64,000 nt of DNA. It comes from Gnetum montanum (lineage: Eukaryota; Streptophyta; Gnetopsida; Gnetales; Gnetaceae). Made by a program: the position numbers and the translations under genes. Location of the stretch: assembly GCA_015680685.1 (NCBI GenBank), contig MNCI01033529.1, forward strand, positions 1,251,121-1,315,120, in the 5' to 3' direction. The notes beneath the pieces are model-generated. The model had not been told where the DNA came from. It worked only from the letters and a program-made list of their open reading frames with translations, and ran no database searches. Positions 46,953 to 58,268 of this stretch are shown here, piece after piece (the stretch's first letter is position 1; the number at the start of each line of letters is the position of its first letter).

Positions 46953-47650
46953 ACAACTTCCCTGTGATTTTTAGATTTTCCTCTGCCTTTGGACTTTGAT
47001 CTACCATTACCATGGTTTTGACCATGTTGTGAGCTCCTACCTTTGTTTTCTATATTCAAAGAAGACCCTAAGGATTCGCTTGACTCCCTTCTGCGAATAT
47101 CCTCGCTAAGAATCAAGTCTCGAATATCATTTAACTTTAATTTTAAAGTACCTGATGAGCTACTCACAGCAGTCATTATTGCAGACCAACTCTTTAGCAA
47201 AGATGACAGCAAAATCAACGCCTGGATTTCGTCCTCAAAGGTGATTGCCATTGAGTTCAATTGACTAATTATCGTATTGAATTCATTGATGTGATTTGTA
47301 ACTGATGCACCTTCACCCATCTTCAAATTGAACAACTGATGCATCAAATATACCTTGTTTGCAGCAAATGGCTTTACATACATACTTGACAATGTTTTTA
47401 TTAAACCTGTAGTGGTTGTCTCATTAACAATGTTAAATGCAACGTTTCTTGCCAATGTCAATCTAATCACACCAAGTGCCTGGCGATCTAAGAGATTCCA
47501 ATCTTCTTGATCCATTTGATCTGGCTTCTTCCCTAGCAGCGATTCATACAACTTCTTTTGATATAGATAATCTTCAATTTGCATCTTCCAGAACCCAAAG
47601 TTTGTTCCATTGAATTTGTCGATCCGGAATTTCCCGTCTTTGGATGCCAT
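46940..47650 (-). CDS. C2 gag (frameshifted at the zinc knuckle)
   Basis: The start is the ATG at 47650 (MASKDGKFRIDKFNG); the longer frame upstream runs into the LTR. FWKMQIEDYLYQKKLYESL, LMHQLFNLKMGEGASV and LSEDIRRRESSES are typical Copia gag. A basic Ser/Gly-rich tail precedes the zinc knuckle, where 'tgctaaattgt' has one base too few, closing the frame after the first Cys. The remaining knuckle is in the next frame. Confidence 0.92.
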
Positions 47651-47669
47651 TGCTCCCACTAATCTGTGG

Positions 47670-47682
47670 CTCCGATACCAGT
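47670..47682 (-). other. C2 primer-binding site
   Basis: GCTCCGATACCA on the + strand is TGGTATCGGAGC on the minus strand, two bases inside the 5' LTR. Confidence 0.9.
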
Positions 47683-48001
47683 TGTTCAATTCAGGAACAG
47701 ATAAAGAACCAAAGAAAAAGAAAAACACAGGCAACACACACAACTTTGTGTGGCCTTTAAGCAACCACACCACCGGAAATACATGAATTGTTATTAAATA
47801 ATAATTGCTAGATACAATTATGGAAACAATGTTTTTGGGCTGTTAAGGAAAAGAACGGAAAGTGGACCAGTAACTACTGGTTAACTATTGCTCTAACTGT
47901 TGTTAACTACTGCTAACTATTGCTCACTGCTGTTAACTACTGCTCTAACTGCTGTTAACTGGTTTTGACCCGTGTTGGATCAGTCACCACTTAACTTTAC
48001 A
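47683..48001 (-). repeat. C2 5' LTR
   Basis: 319 bp, beginning TGTAAAGTTAAGTGG on the minus strand and ending at 47683. It is followed on the + strand by ttcat, the target duplication. Confidence 0.95.
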
Positions 48002-48006
48002 TTCAT

Positions 48007-48672
48007 ATGCTTCACGTCAGTAGCTAGCCCTCTAATTAGCTCACCATGGATAGAGAATGACACTGCCTAAGAATAACCGTTCATGTGCAGGGGTGGATGA
48101 TTCGAAATGACGTTATTCATTTGCTGCCTCATGTTGTCTTTCCTCAAAGGAACTTAGCCCCACATTAAATATATATCGTTGATGGTCTCAGCGCATCTTT
48201 CCGTGACTTGAATATGCTGCAATATATCACCGAATTAAAGATTAGTCGGGTCAGAAAATTTATAAAAACCTTATTTTTACAAAGAAATCAATGAGTTTAG
48301 GTATATTTTTATCATTTAAATATAAATTGGCCCAACTTACCGATTTATCGAAATTCATAAAACATGCAACATATTTCACGATTATTTAAGCACTGCAAAA
48401 TACAAAAAGCTATGTGCTCAAATTATTTGGATTGAACCTTCTAACAAACACAATATCGTATTGTATTTTTGAACGACTTTAAACTTAGATCAAATGAGGA
48501 GATAATGAACACGGACACACTGAAATTATTTCGATTAACCTTACTACAAACGCAATATCATATTGTATTTTGGAAACACTTCGAACTTAGATCAAATGAA
48601 GAGATAACCAACGCAGACAGAGCTACAATGAAGTTGGGCACACATGGGTCGGACGGGATGTGAAAACAAGTG
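48007..48672. other. Sequence downstream of the oxidase relic
   Basis: No gene seen. It is the 3' flank of the minus-strand oxidase exons and holds a 103-bp tandem duplication. Confidence 0.5.
48421..48626 (+). repeat. 103-bp tandem duplication
   Basis: Two units beginning 'aattattt' at 48421 and 48524. Both contain 'cttagatcaaatga', 'caatatc' and 'tattgtatttt'. They are about 80% identical. Confidence 0.88.
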
Positions 48673-49165
48673 TCAGCGGGTGCGGTTGCGGTTGGTCGGC
48701 AGGATGACCAAGGGTCTCATCATTTCGTTGTCTTGGTGATCCAGAATCTGCACAAGAAGCAAAGCACAGAAAGGAGTTGGCAATAATAAGGGAAACGTAA
48801 AACGGAGTAGCAAAGCAGAAACCAAAGCGGAAGACAGGCTACAAAAGGAAAGTGCGTGCTGGTGCTCACGTGACAGTGGAACACGTAGCCAGGATGGGCA
48901 CTAGTATCGAAGGGGAAGGGATAGGGGCCCAACGGGGCGAAGCGCATGACGATTGGAGTCATGTAAGCCAACCGGGTTCCATCTTCACGACATTGTTCCA
49001 CCATCGCTCGTGTCTCTGGGCAGCACTGCACTGGTCCTGTTGGCCAGGCGTCACATTTTACGGCATCATTGCGCTTGGGCATACATGCCGCGAACGCCTC
49101 CTCGCGCAAGAGCTTGCGCCTCCCTAGTGCTGCGGCCATGCCCAAGTGAATGTGCAGAGGGTTAT
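48673..49165 (-). pseudogene. Multicopper oxidase 3' exons (LPR/CotA-like), frameshifted
   Basis: Minus strand. Penultimate exon 49165-48870, intron 48869-48748 (122 bp, GTGAGC...TTGTGCAG), last exon 48747-48673 ending TGA. Across the intron the protein reads HPGYVFHCH then ILDHQDNEMMRP, the C-terminal copper signature HCHx3Hx4M. Upstream are PLHIHLG and FAPLGPYPFPFDTSA. The family oxidises metal or organic substrates with four copper ions; plant LPR proteins act as apoplastic or ER ferroxidases. The segment WWNNVVKMEPGW, typical of this group, is read only in the +1 frame, so two compensating frameshifts flank it. The usual HPLHIH has Asn for the first His. No earlier exon is in the window. 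I infer a relic. Confidence 0.8.
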
Positions 49166-49169
49166 CTTA

Positions 49170-49563
49170 CTAACGTGTTTTATGAGTTAGTTAAAAAGCA
49201 TCAAGGCGGTATCCATATCCAGTAAAGTGTTTTTATATGCATTGGCATTGGGTCTCTTATGTTGCCTATAAATTCATTTTTGATGAAAAAACAAAGGCAC
49301 CATGAATCACAGCATGATTACAATTTTGGTCCCTTTCAAAGACACTTAGAGGTTGCATGCAGAACATTACATTGGTGTGAAAGAAAAATTCCAACATCAA
49401 GTTTAATTCAAGGCATGGCTAGAGGTCAATTCTATTTGCTTCCGCATTATGCATTTCTAGTTATTTATGGATGTGAATTTTTTGTGCTATTTACTTTTGC
49501 ATTCTGCATTTCTAGTTATCTATGCATGTAATTTCTTGTGCAATTTACAAATTTTGTCTAACA
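49170..49563 (+). repeat. C3 5' LTR (left edge approximate)
   Basis: Ends TTTTGTCTAACA at 49563 directly before a primer site. TATA-like 'cctataaattc' is near 49264. A 55-bp unit starting 'gcatttctagttat' is duplicated at 49451 and 49506. Confidence 0.6.
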
Positions 49564-49565
49564 TT

Positions 49566-49577
49566 TGGTATTGGAGC
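49566..49577 (+). other. C3 primer-binding site
   Basis: TGGTATTGGAGC, one base from TGGTATCGGAGC, lies two bases after the LTR end. Confidence 0.85.
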
Positions 49578-50224
49578 TTCATTTCTGTCTTTGTCTTGAT
49601 GCCATTATCGGTTAGTAATTAGAAGGCCCATTTATGATTGTGATGGGTATCCTTGTAGAATTAGTAATCTCTGTGATGTTATTTTGTGAGAGTTTTTTCT
49701 TTTGCAAGACGTGACGAGTGCCCCCATTTAGGTGATATTTTGGGGTTTTGAACTATGCATAAAGTTGCTTTATTTGAAAAATATTAAAAATTTTGTAATG
49801 CATAGTTTTTCCTACATAAAATCATAACTTGCTATCTTCTTTTTGTATGATTAGAGAGTAGCCACAACATCTTTAATTGTTCAAAATTGTTAAAATTTTT
49901 GGATCACATATGGAAAATTAAATTGTGATTAATCATATGTAATACAATAAACTTCATCCCACAGGAATTTTTATTGTATTTAATATAATTAATTAGGATG
50001 ATATGTTAAATTATTTTTCTTAATTTGCCCACAAGGATTAAGAAAAGTAATATAATTTACAATTTCATTATAAGGATATATGAATCAGTTTGAATTAAAA
50101 TTTAGCCCACAGACAATTTTATGTCATTTGATTTATATTTTAAATGATTTACATTAGTAAACATGTCTTATGGTATTTTAACCTCAAATTTAGTGACTTA
50201 AGCATTTTTAATTATGCAGTTTTA
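49578..50224 (+). other. C3 leader
   Basis: AT-rich untranslated leader between primer site and gag, with no gene. Confidence 0.5.
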
Positions 50225-50582
50225 CAACCTGTAAGCTACTCTAATTTCAAGTGTGATATTCCTAAATTAAAGGGTGATAATTATAAGGTGTGGAAGGAGA
50301 AATTCTTCTTCATTTAGGTTGGATGGACATTGATTATGCTATCTGCAAGGATGAAGCACCTATGGTTACAATAGCTAGCCATTTGAATGATATTGGTAAT
50401 TATGAAAAATGGGAGCAATCTAATTGTCTCTGTGTCATGTTTATAAAAACAAAGATCTCAGCTGGTATGCGTGGTCCACTAGAACAATATGACAATGTGT
50501 GTGTTTTATTAAAAACAATTGATGAATAATTTAAGTCATCAGACAAAGCATTGGCTAGCACCTTAATAATGATGTGCTCATT
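50225..50582 (+). pseudogene. C3 gag, part 1
   Basis: PKLKGDNYKVWKEK, then after a frameshift LHLGWMDIDYAI and YEKWEQSNCLCVMFIKTKIS, typical Copia gag entry. GPLEQYDN and ALASTLIMMCS lead to the insertion point of G-C at 50582. Part 2 resumes at 59129. Confidence 0.85.
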
Positions 50583-51304
50583 TGATGAGTGGCTAGGTAC
50601 CCCTACACTCAACCATGCAAATACGAGCATTCACGCATGATCCAATCGAACTCCATAGACGAACTAGTTGTGGTATCTAGATAGTTACTCATTGATCACA
50701 GTTTGTTGTCTTTCCACTTAGACTAAGTGCAATGACCATCTGTCCTTAATCATCTGTACACATCTTGGACCTCATGGACTACTACTGGGATTGCCAAACG
50801 CATGTCCTATGTACGCTACTAGGATACTAAGTAGTCACACTTAAATGCTCGTGATTAAGTCATACTCATTTCACATTTAATAATAGGGATAGGAAATGAG
50901 GGTAGAGAAATATTAATTAAGAAACCAATAAATAACAATAACAGTAAGTAATTAAAACTATGCGAATGCTGCAATGATGAAGTAATCTCGATCTTTATTA
51001 CTAGTCATGTGCATGTCCAAGTACATCATACTTGAATAAAGGTTTCATAGAATTACAATCATCACACTGCGGGCATGCACTAAGGAAAAGGGTGAGAGGA
51101 ATTGAAACTAACAAAAAGATCCTATTCTAATACTAACTTTTCCTATTTTTCTCCTATGCGTCCAATTGTGTATTTATAGGCTCACATAGAAACCATGATA
51201 TCATGTATCTAATATCGTTTCTTAGGTCATGACATCGCGTACCTAATATCATGGATCCGATATCATAGGTCCAATATCAGAGCCTCATAAATCATGCTTC
51301 ATCA
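50583..51304 (-). repeat. G-C 3' LTR
   Basis: The + strand starts TGATGAGTGGC and ends GCTTCATCA, followed by a reversed polypurine tract 'tacccccacgac' (51305-51316). U3 contains many 'gatatc' and 'aatatc' motifs. TATA-like 'cctataaatacac' on the minus strand is near 51175. Confidence 0.92.
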
Positions 51305-51316
51305 TACCCCCACGAC

Positions 51317-54247
51317 TGAATGAAAACTTGTCCTCAAGTTAAACAAAATGAGAACAAGCCCAATTAATTACATAGTGGATAGGTATGGGATTATTCACTG
51401 ACTTGAAATTTATTCATGCTACAGTGGAGAATTGAATACAACAAAATTTGGACATGGACATGTTCTTACAAAATTACAAAATTTTGTTGAAACTCATGTG
51501 GTTCTAGGGGGCAGTGGTTCCTCCATGGGTCGCTTCACTTGTCTTGTGCTCCAGGTTTTGGGATTTGATGGCTTTAAAGAAGTGCCTAGAGCTTTTCCTC
51601 TTTGGTTCAAGGGTCCTATGTTGTCCATGCTACTACTCCAACATTTGATGGAGTCAACATTTTCCATGGACACGACAATTATGGAAACATCTAATTTTCT
51701 TTAACATACTAGGCTACAAACAGCCGTTATTTCTCCTCATAGGCTCTGGCTTTGTCTTTGTAGTCCTGGTAATCTATAAGTCATTGAGCCAAGTCTGCCA
51801 CAATATCTTTCTACCCTTGGTAGCTAGCCTTAACCACCTCTAACTTAGAATTTGCAACTTCTAGCCTTTGCAATGGTTTCTTCTGCTCCACAAATTTGGT
51901 TTCATATTTGGCATAGGTGGTAGCTACCTACTTCTCTAGCTCTATTCTTGTGCATTCTACTGTTAACATGGCTAAATTAGCATACCACAGGTTTGCCAAT
52001 TCCATGTACTCTGTAAGATCTTGTATCTGCAAGTCCTAGTTTTTGAGCTCTGCCTAGTGGACGAATGCATATGTGTCCAATATGGCTTTCCAATCAACGT
52101 GTTGAGCACTAAAGGTGTTAACATGTGCCTTGGCCATAAGGATCTCTTTTTGTTAACTTGCTTATACATCCCCACCTGGTCTCTAAAGTGTTCTTTTAAC
52201 TTTTCATGTCACTTGGCTTCATTTTTCCATGCACTTATTTCAATGGTCATCTTCTGACGGATTGTGCGTACCTCCTCCATTGAGAGGGTTCGATTCTCTC
52301 TGGCCAAGTAATTAATGTCTTGGTTGACCCTGACTAACTATTTTCATAGCTACTGAAAATTTTCTTTGAGAACATTCTTTTGTTTCTCCATAGTGGTCAA
52401 TCGAAGATTATTCACAGTGAGCTATTTACTCTTCTTGTAAGGCCTTGAGTGCTTTGCCATGTGCATATGTTTGCGCTTGTGCCTTGGAAGCATCCCAATT
52501 GGCCTTCTCTTTCTCCTTTGCCACTCTTTTATTATCCACTAATAATTTATTGAGTTTCTCGGTTCTGAAAGATTCTAGTTGGTCTATGGGAATGAATTGA
52601 GATGGGTCCCGCTGTGTAGCTTATAGGGCAATGAGCCTCTCTTGGAGTCTTTCCAAGTCTGCCTCCACATGCTCGGCCTTGATCTTTGGCATGACCAACT
52701 TCCCCTTGGTGGAGATGAGGTCTGATTAAGTTTCTTTGACATCTTTTGGGATATCAAACAAGGACATCATCACTTGTCCTATTTGCAGAAACTGATCAAG
52801 AACATCCTCATGCTCCACAAGATTCATCGAGGGACCGGCCAGAGTTTGAGCATCATGTGCTCTTATGAAATCCACCAGTGGCACAACAAGAACATTAAAG
52901 GACTCTTTGATATCGTCTGTGACCACTTCTGCGGCTCCCGCTACATCTTGGTGCTACTACTATTGCACCTTCACCAATTTCTAATTGCACCTGGAAAGAT
53001 GTAGCATTCCCTAAAATCTATTGTAACCAATGTGTCTCCCCTCCTTCTGTTTGAATGGACACTTCACCCTATGCATGGTTTATGGAACTATGGGTCATAT
53101 GGTATTGTCGATGAACCAGAAGAGATTGGCATCATCACGACTTCCCCAACTAACCATCTCAATAGTCAATAATCCTATGGTGGTGGTGGTGGTTGGTCTT
53201 GCTAGCTTGTGTTGGGCCCTACTTCTTCTTGTTGACTGGGCCTTGTGCTTAGAAGTTGGCTAGGCCCTACAATTTGAGTTGTAGTTGGCCCCATTGTTTG
53301 TTCTTGTTCTGGCTCCAATGTCTCACCAGCACTTTTCCTTGGAGCTAGTGGCTTTAGTAGTTCAGTAAATGAAGCATTTTGGGCTCTTCTAGGGAATTCA
53401 TTAGTGTACCCCAGAATTCCAACATGTCGGCACAACTTCCTGATGAGATAAGGAAATGGCAACGCGAACTTCCCTATCTTGTGTTCTTTAAACCACCTCA
53501 AGATCTCCATGAGATATAGATGGGGGAGGTTTGCATTAACCTTGTCCATCAATATTGCACTTCCTCTTGCCGCATACATTGAAATTTGATTCAATCCTTT
53601 TGTGGGAAGATGTGATAAGTACCAATTTTGAAATATATCCTTTCTTCTAGCATCAACTCTTCATATGTCTTATCTTCCTTGTCGTATGTCCTTTTCAACC
53701 AAATTTTACACACATTAGCATCAGAGCGAGTGGGCAGGTAAGAAACTTTTGGCCCTATATTTAGAAGATTCAACACTTTTGAAATGGCCTTGGCAAAAAA
53801 ATCTATAGACACACCACCAATGTCAACTATGGTGCCTTCTTCTTTATTGTGTCAAAATTGGTACATTTCTACTAATTACTAGGCACCACTTTTAGAGAGG
53901 ATAGGCCATAATGGGGACCCTTTGAGTTGGTCCCTAACAGCCTTAGGAGATAACTCCATGAAAGGTTTAAAGTTTAGTTCAACAATCATAGTTACTGACA
54001 TGGACCTTTCATCGATTGCCTACATGCATTTCGCGGACAACGTGAGATGTTGTCCCTATGCAAGTGCTTCATCTGCACCTCCTTTCACCTATCTTTATTG
54101 CATAGTAGCAGGAGGCTCTTGATGGATGTTGAATGATTATGCCTCCTACTCCACACATTCCTTGAGAGATGCCTGGCCTCTGCCTCTCCTTGGTCGTTTG
54201 GACACACCTTGAGAGGATCCTTATTGTTGTCCACATTTAGGGGCCAT
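51317..54247 (-). pseudogene. G-C ORF2: coiled-coil protein of the Athila extra-ORF type
   Basis: The start is the ATG at 54247 (MAPKCGQQ), directly after TGTGATTGTAG. In the first third lies a conserved domain with EERIYFKIGTYHIFPQK, then after a frameshift ISMYAARGSAILMDKV and LPFPYLIRKLCRHVGI. This pattern is known from the extra ORF of plant Athila elements and from the 'putative plant transposon protein' domain. A Pro/Gln linker follows, then a long stretch rich in Glu, Lys, Leu and Gln (EKLNKLLVDNKRVAKEKEKA) that should form a coiled coil, ending near 51317. Many stops break it. No enzymatic motif or signal peptide is visible. Function unknown. Confidence 0.72.
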
Positions 54248-56095
54248 CTACAATCACACAGGGCTAATCACTAGTAAGGTTGCTTACAAGATTCAATTTA
54301 TACCTTACTTCTTACCTTAAATAAATTCATTTCTTATATCGTGTGATTTAGAGTTAGGAAATTTTATGAAAATGTCCCCTAAAAGGTTTTCTATTGGGTC
54401 CAATTTGATTAGGTGGTTTTAACATTTAATTCTCCTAGTGTAAGTGAAGAGATAAAATTGATTTTGGCAACATGTTTATCAATTTGATGGTCAATTATGC
54501 TTTATAATATCCTTTTGGAAATGATGAATTTCAGAAAAATTATGCACAATTGAGAGTGTACCCTTCCCCCATGACTAAGATGAACACTCCGAGTTCAGGT
54601 AGGTTCAATCAGAATGAGGATCAGAGCATTACCGAGCAAGTTATGGTTGTTGGATGATAGGTGCGCAAGTTACCAAGTTTGTGGAAAAAATTTTGAAAAA
54701 CTCCTCTCAAGTGAACAATAGAAAAATGATGTTGACGTGCATGGGGGATCCATATATATAGGTTTTATGGACACGATATCACATACCCGATAGCATAGCC
54801 CCGATATCAAGTCCCACCCAATATCGGGTACCCAATATCAGGTACCCAATATTGTGGCCTATTTAAAATAGGGTACTTAGAAGAATTGATGAATTTCTGA
54901 AATTCTAAGGTAAAAAATGGACTTGAGGTCAATGTAAAAGGTCCAGGGTAATATTGAATAGACCGGAAGGCATAAAAAGTGTAATGGTGTAGAATCTAAC
55001 AATGAAATTCATAAATTAGATGAGGAAAAAGGACATGTTTTGGCACATAGAAACAGTTTAACCAAAAGGATGATAAGGGAAAGAAGAATGTTGGTAATGC
55101 AGCACTCAAAGGGTATAAAATGATGTGGTGGTATGCAACAAGTACAAATTACAAAAGTCATGCAAGTGGGTCCTCCCCAAAGTAGGTTCCTACCTATCAT
55201 GCCCCTACATAACCACATCTTAAAATGTTCGTAGGAACTAGAAGGGTTAAATGTAATCCACACCAGCTCCACAAAACACACACATGTAGATACCATTGTG
55301 TTAGGTATGAATTCAATGCTACACTAGACATAGGTCACGAATACATGAGCAGTGAGATGAGTTGAATTCTAGAAGGGATTGTAGAGATTGGGACATGAGG
55401 TAACTAACCTAGGACATAATGAATCTTGAGTGTAGATGTGATTAATGTGTCATTATCCCATTGCTTCAAAATCAAGACCTAGTCCATTCCTTCAATCAGT
55501 GACATTGCATTGTTTCATCCCATGATGGATAACCATAAGAGGGTCATGACATCAAGGTGTATGATCACTTGGCATTTCATTGAATGGAGGAGTGATTTGA
55601 AATTTCTTTGTGGAACTTATGTTCTTTTTTTTTTCTCTCCTCCTTTTTTTCTTTGAATGCTTAATTCAGAGAAGCTACCTACCTTCAGGCATGGGTGCAT
55701 GTCTTTCTAGTGGGACCCCCTTAGAATAGCATTGGGTTTCTTTATTGAGTGCCTTTATTACTCTTACTCCCACTTTTTGTTAGATATACAAGGATCTTAG
55801 TACAACTAGGCTGCATGATAACTCCTATAAATGTCACCAAAGAGAATCCACAGGTCCCCTTGATGTCACACCCTAGCCACTCCCTCCTAGGCCATCCTTC
55901 TTTGCTCTGGGCATAATGAGTCGCATGAGTGTTTTATTCATAGATGAGATTACCCATAAAAAGTTAAAAATATAAAACAATAAATAAATAAAAATATGAA
56001 ACAAAAAATAAAAAGATAAAACAAGAATTTGAAAAATGAAAAACTGGAAAACAAAAAATTGTAAAACTAAAGAAAAGGAAAAACATTTATTAATT
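54248..56095 (-). other. G-C non-coding block between gag and ORF2
   Basis: Homologous to 38553-39946 of G-B. It contains a conserved block around 55140-55300, with 'ctttggggaggaccc' on the minus strand. A 95-codon minus frame at 55296-55009 matches 39480-39734 of G-B in sequence, but both contain frame changes, so it is probably not coding. It ends in the acceptor-like TGTGATTGTAG before ORF2. Confidence 0.65.
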
Positions 56096-58136
56096 ATACT
56101 TGTTAAAATGGAGGATACCCCCCATAACTAAATAGTCAAGCATGGCTATAATTAATAAATGAAAGGTTGGGATCCTTGCATGTTGAAAATATTAGGACTT
56201 GATCATATTTAAACCACTGGGTATCTTTTGATGTGGTGGTTGGAATGTACCCAACTTGGAGTGCACACACTATATTAAAGTTGACATAGTGGGACAAGTT
56301 AGAAGATGAGTTTAGTTGATATGGAGTTGGCCCACTATGGCACCCTTAACTGTAAGATGGTATGCAAGGATCAATATGTCTCCCTACGTGGCTATATTCA
56401 TTGGGTTGCATGGTTGTTGGAGTTTTGATTGATGGCCCTAATAAAATAACACGAGGTTTTGTATTTGAGGAAAAATATGCATCACAATGTTGAACTTGTG
56501 CTAAGTGGAAGGATGCAGTGGTCTCAGAACTATGTTGTCCCTTTCTCCGGTCATGTCTAAAGAAGGGATGCCTTCAATGTTATGGAGGATTCCCACTATG
56601 GTTGACAGTAGTAGCACAAGTAATGTTCGTGGGTAGGTGTTGTGGTGCAAACCCTTTAAGTACAATTGGTGGCAATGCAGAAGGAGGTGAAGGATGAGAA
56701 TATTGAAATTAATGAGAAGCATAAGGTACATGAGGTGGTGGTTCTATTGGAGAGGATATGGATTGATAGTATTTAAGAGAATGATAACAATGTGGTGAGA
56801 TAGAGGATGTTGACCTAGTTGGAGAAACAAGATGCTAAACCTGATAAGTACTTGGGTTCGGATAATATGAAGGGTGTAACCAGTTTGAGGGTGGCCTCCT
56901 CCATGACTAGGATTTTTGCCACTGTGATTGAACATAGTATTTTTGTACAAACTCTGGATGTAATATTTGTCCCCAATGCTCATGTAAATGTAACAAGATT
57001 GGGCATTGACCCTTGGGATGATCGTATAGGAAAATGTTGCATTGATGTGTATGATTAGTAGTTGAGTTCTTATTTTGTTCAACCTTTGTTACTGATTGTC
57101 TAGTGGTGTTCTATCCTATTTCTTGGTTCATCATGGTCCTACCTCTAATAGCATTGGCATATTCTCCATATTTTTCATGCATCCATTCCATCATCTTATT
57201 GATCTTTGCCTTGATTTTATCTAGTGATTTTAGTACTAGCAAAGATGGTTCCACCTCCTTGAGGTGAGTTGATCTCTCCTCTTCTTGATTATGGACCTTT
57301 GTTAAATTAATATTTTGGTCCTGTTGAGATTTTTTAACATTCTCCCATCTAGCCATTTCTCCTTCTTATTTTGCTACCCACTTAATAAGCTCTTGGAGTT
57401 GGTGGGTTTGTAGCTTGTATAGCTGACCTTGGGCATACATCCCTAGGGTTTCCTTTATTTCATTACAGAGCCCATCTATGATATGGTACATTAGCCTTTC
57501 CTCAGAGAACCCATGGCCTGGGCAGTTGTTTAACAATGCATAGTATCTTTCTAAGGCCATGTCCAAGGGTTCATGTTGCCCCTGTTTCCACTCTTGGATT
57601 TGTCTCTTCAAGGTTGAAACTCTTGCATAGGTTTGGTATCTTTCATTGAAGAGTTCTACCATTGTTGGCCAACATTGAATTAATTTGGATTTTAAAGACC
57701 TATACCATACTTTTTCTTGACCAAAAAGTGTCATAGGAAAGAGCTTAAGTTTTCTCCACCCATTATTAATATTTTTCCATATACAGGCATCATGGAAGGC
57801 TTGTAAATGATGTTGCAAGTCCAAATCATAGCCTCAAAATTTGGAAAAGTTATTTAAATCAAGCCTAGGTAGACGACTTTCCTTATGATGCCTATGGGAT
57901 ATTCGAACAGCCTCTTGTATATGCATTAGGCTCTTAGTGGTCATCAAGGGTTCATTGTCACTAGGTATGCTATGAATTTGTGAGTTGGGATGAGGTTGTC
58001 TTTGTTTATGTGCATAGGAGAACCCTACATCAGGTTGAGTACTCCAACATTTGTCTTCATCATCATATAATTCGTTGGTTCTCCAATGAATTTCCATACT
58101 AGTTGTTGCATTATCATAGTCATGTGAGAGAGACAT
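56096..58136 (-). pseudogene. G-C gag, long frame with sporadic stops
   Basis: The ATG at 58136 (MSLSHDYDNATTSM) opens a frame with stops at 57836, 57368 and 57113 and no frameshift for at least 1 kb. The core reads LPRLDLNNFSKF, FHDACIWKNI, KVWYRSLKS, FNERYQTYARVSTLKRQ and RYYALLNNCPGHGFSEE. The knuckle near 57035 is CNIFLYDHPKGQC (second Cys lost). A Pro-rich tail ends YGGYPPF near 56110. It is the closest relative of G-B gag. Confidence 0.9.
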
Positions 58137-58247
58137 GGTTGTGAATTTGTGTGTGAATTGTTTGCAATTACTTTTTCCTAAAAGATATATCATTAATACT
58201 TTGTTACAACAATCTTGTATAATGTAACTAATCTAAACAACTAGCAC

Positions 58248-58268
58248 CGTCCCCAACAATGGCACCAA
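58248..58268 (-). other. G-C primer-binding site
   Basis: The minus strand reads TTGGTGCCATTGTTGGGG, then ACGG, directly inside the 5' LTR. It is the same site as G-B with three substitutions. Confidence 0.85.

Larger units (their letters stand above)
44056..48001 (-). mobile_element. C2: Copia element with in-frame loss of the RT core
   Basis: LTRs 44056-44377 and 47683-48001, about 93% identical by my count (about 21 differences and one 3-bp gap). The flanks are identical, ttcat (44051-44055 and 48002-48006). On the minus strand, gag, protease, integrase and RNase H are largely readable, while about 700 bp of RT are missing. Only a few stops and two frameshifts occur, so it is among the youngest and best kept elements here. 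Without RT it depends on a relative. Sequence style is that of the Tork branch. Confidence 0.95.

Noticed and set aside
48852-49225. Plus-strand frames of about 90 codons
   Set aside because: They are antisense to the multicopper oxidase exon and have no motif.
55009-55296. 95-codon conserved minus-strand frame in G-C as a third gene
   Set aside because: G-B has the related DNA at 39480-39734, but conservation includes non-coding flanks and does not follow codon positions by eye; treated as a conserved non-coding block.
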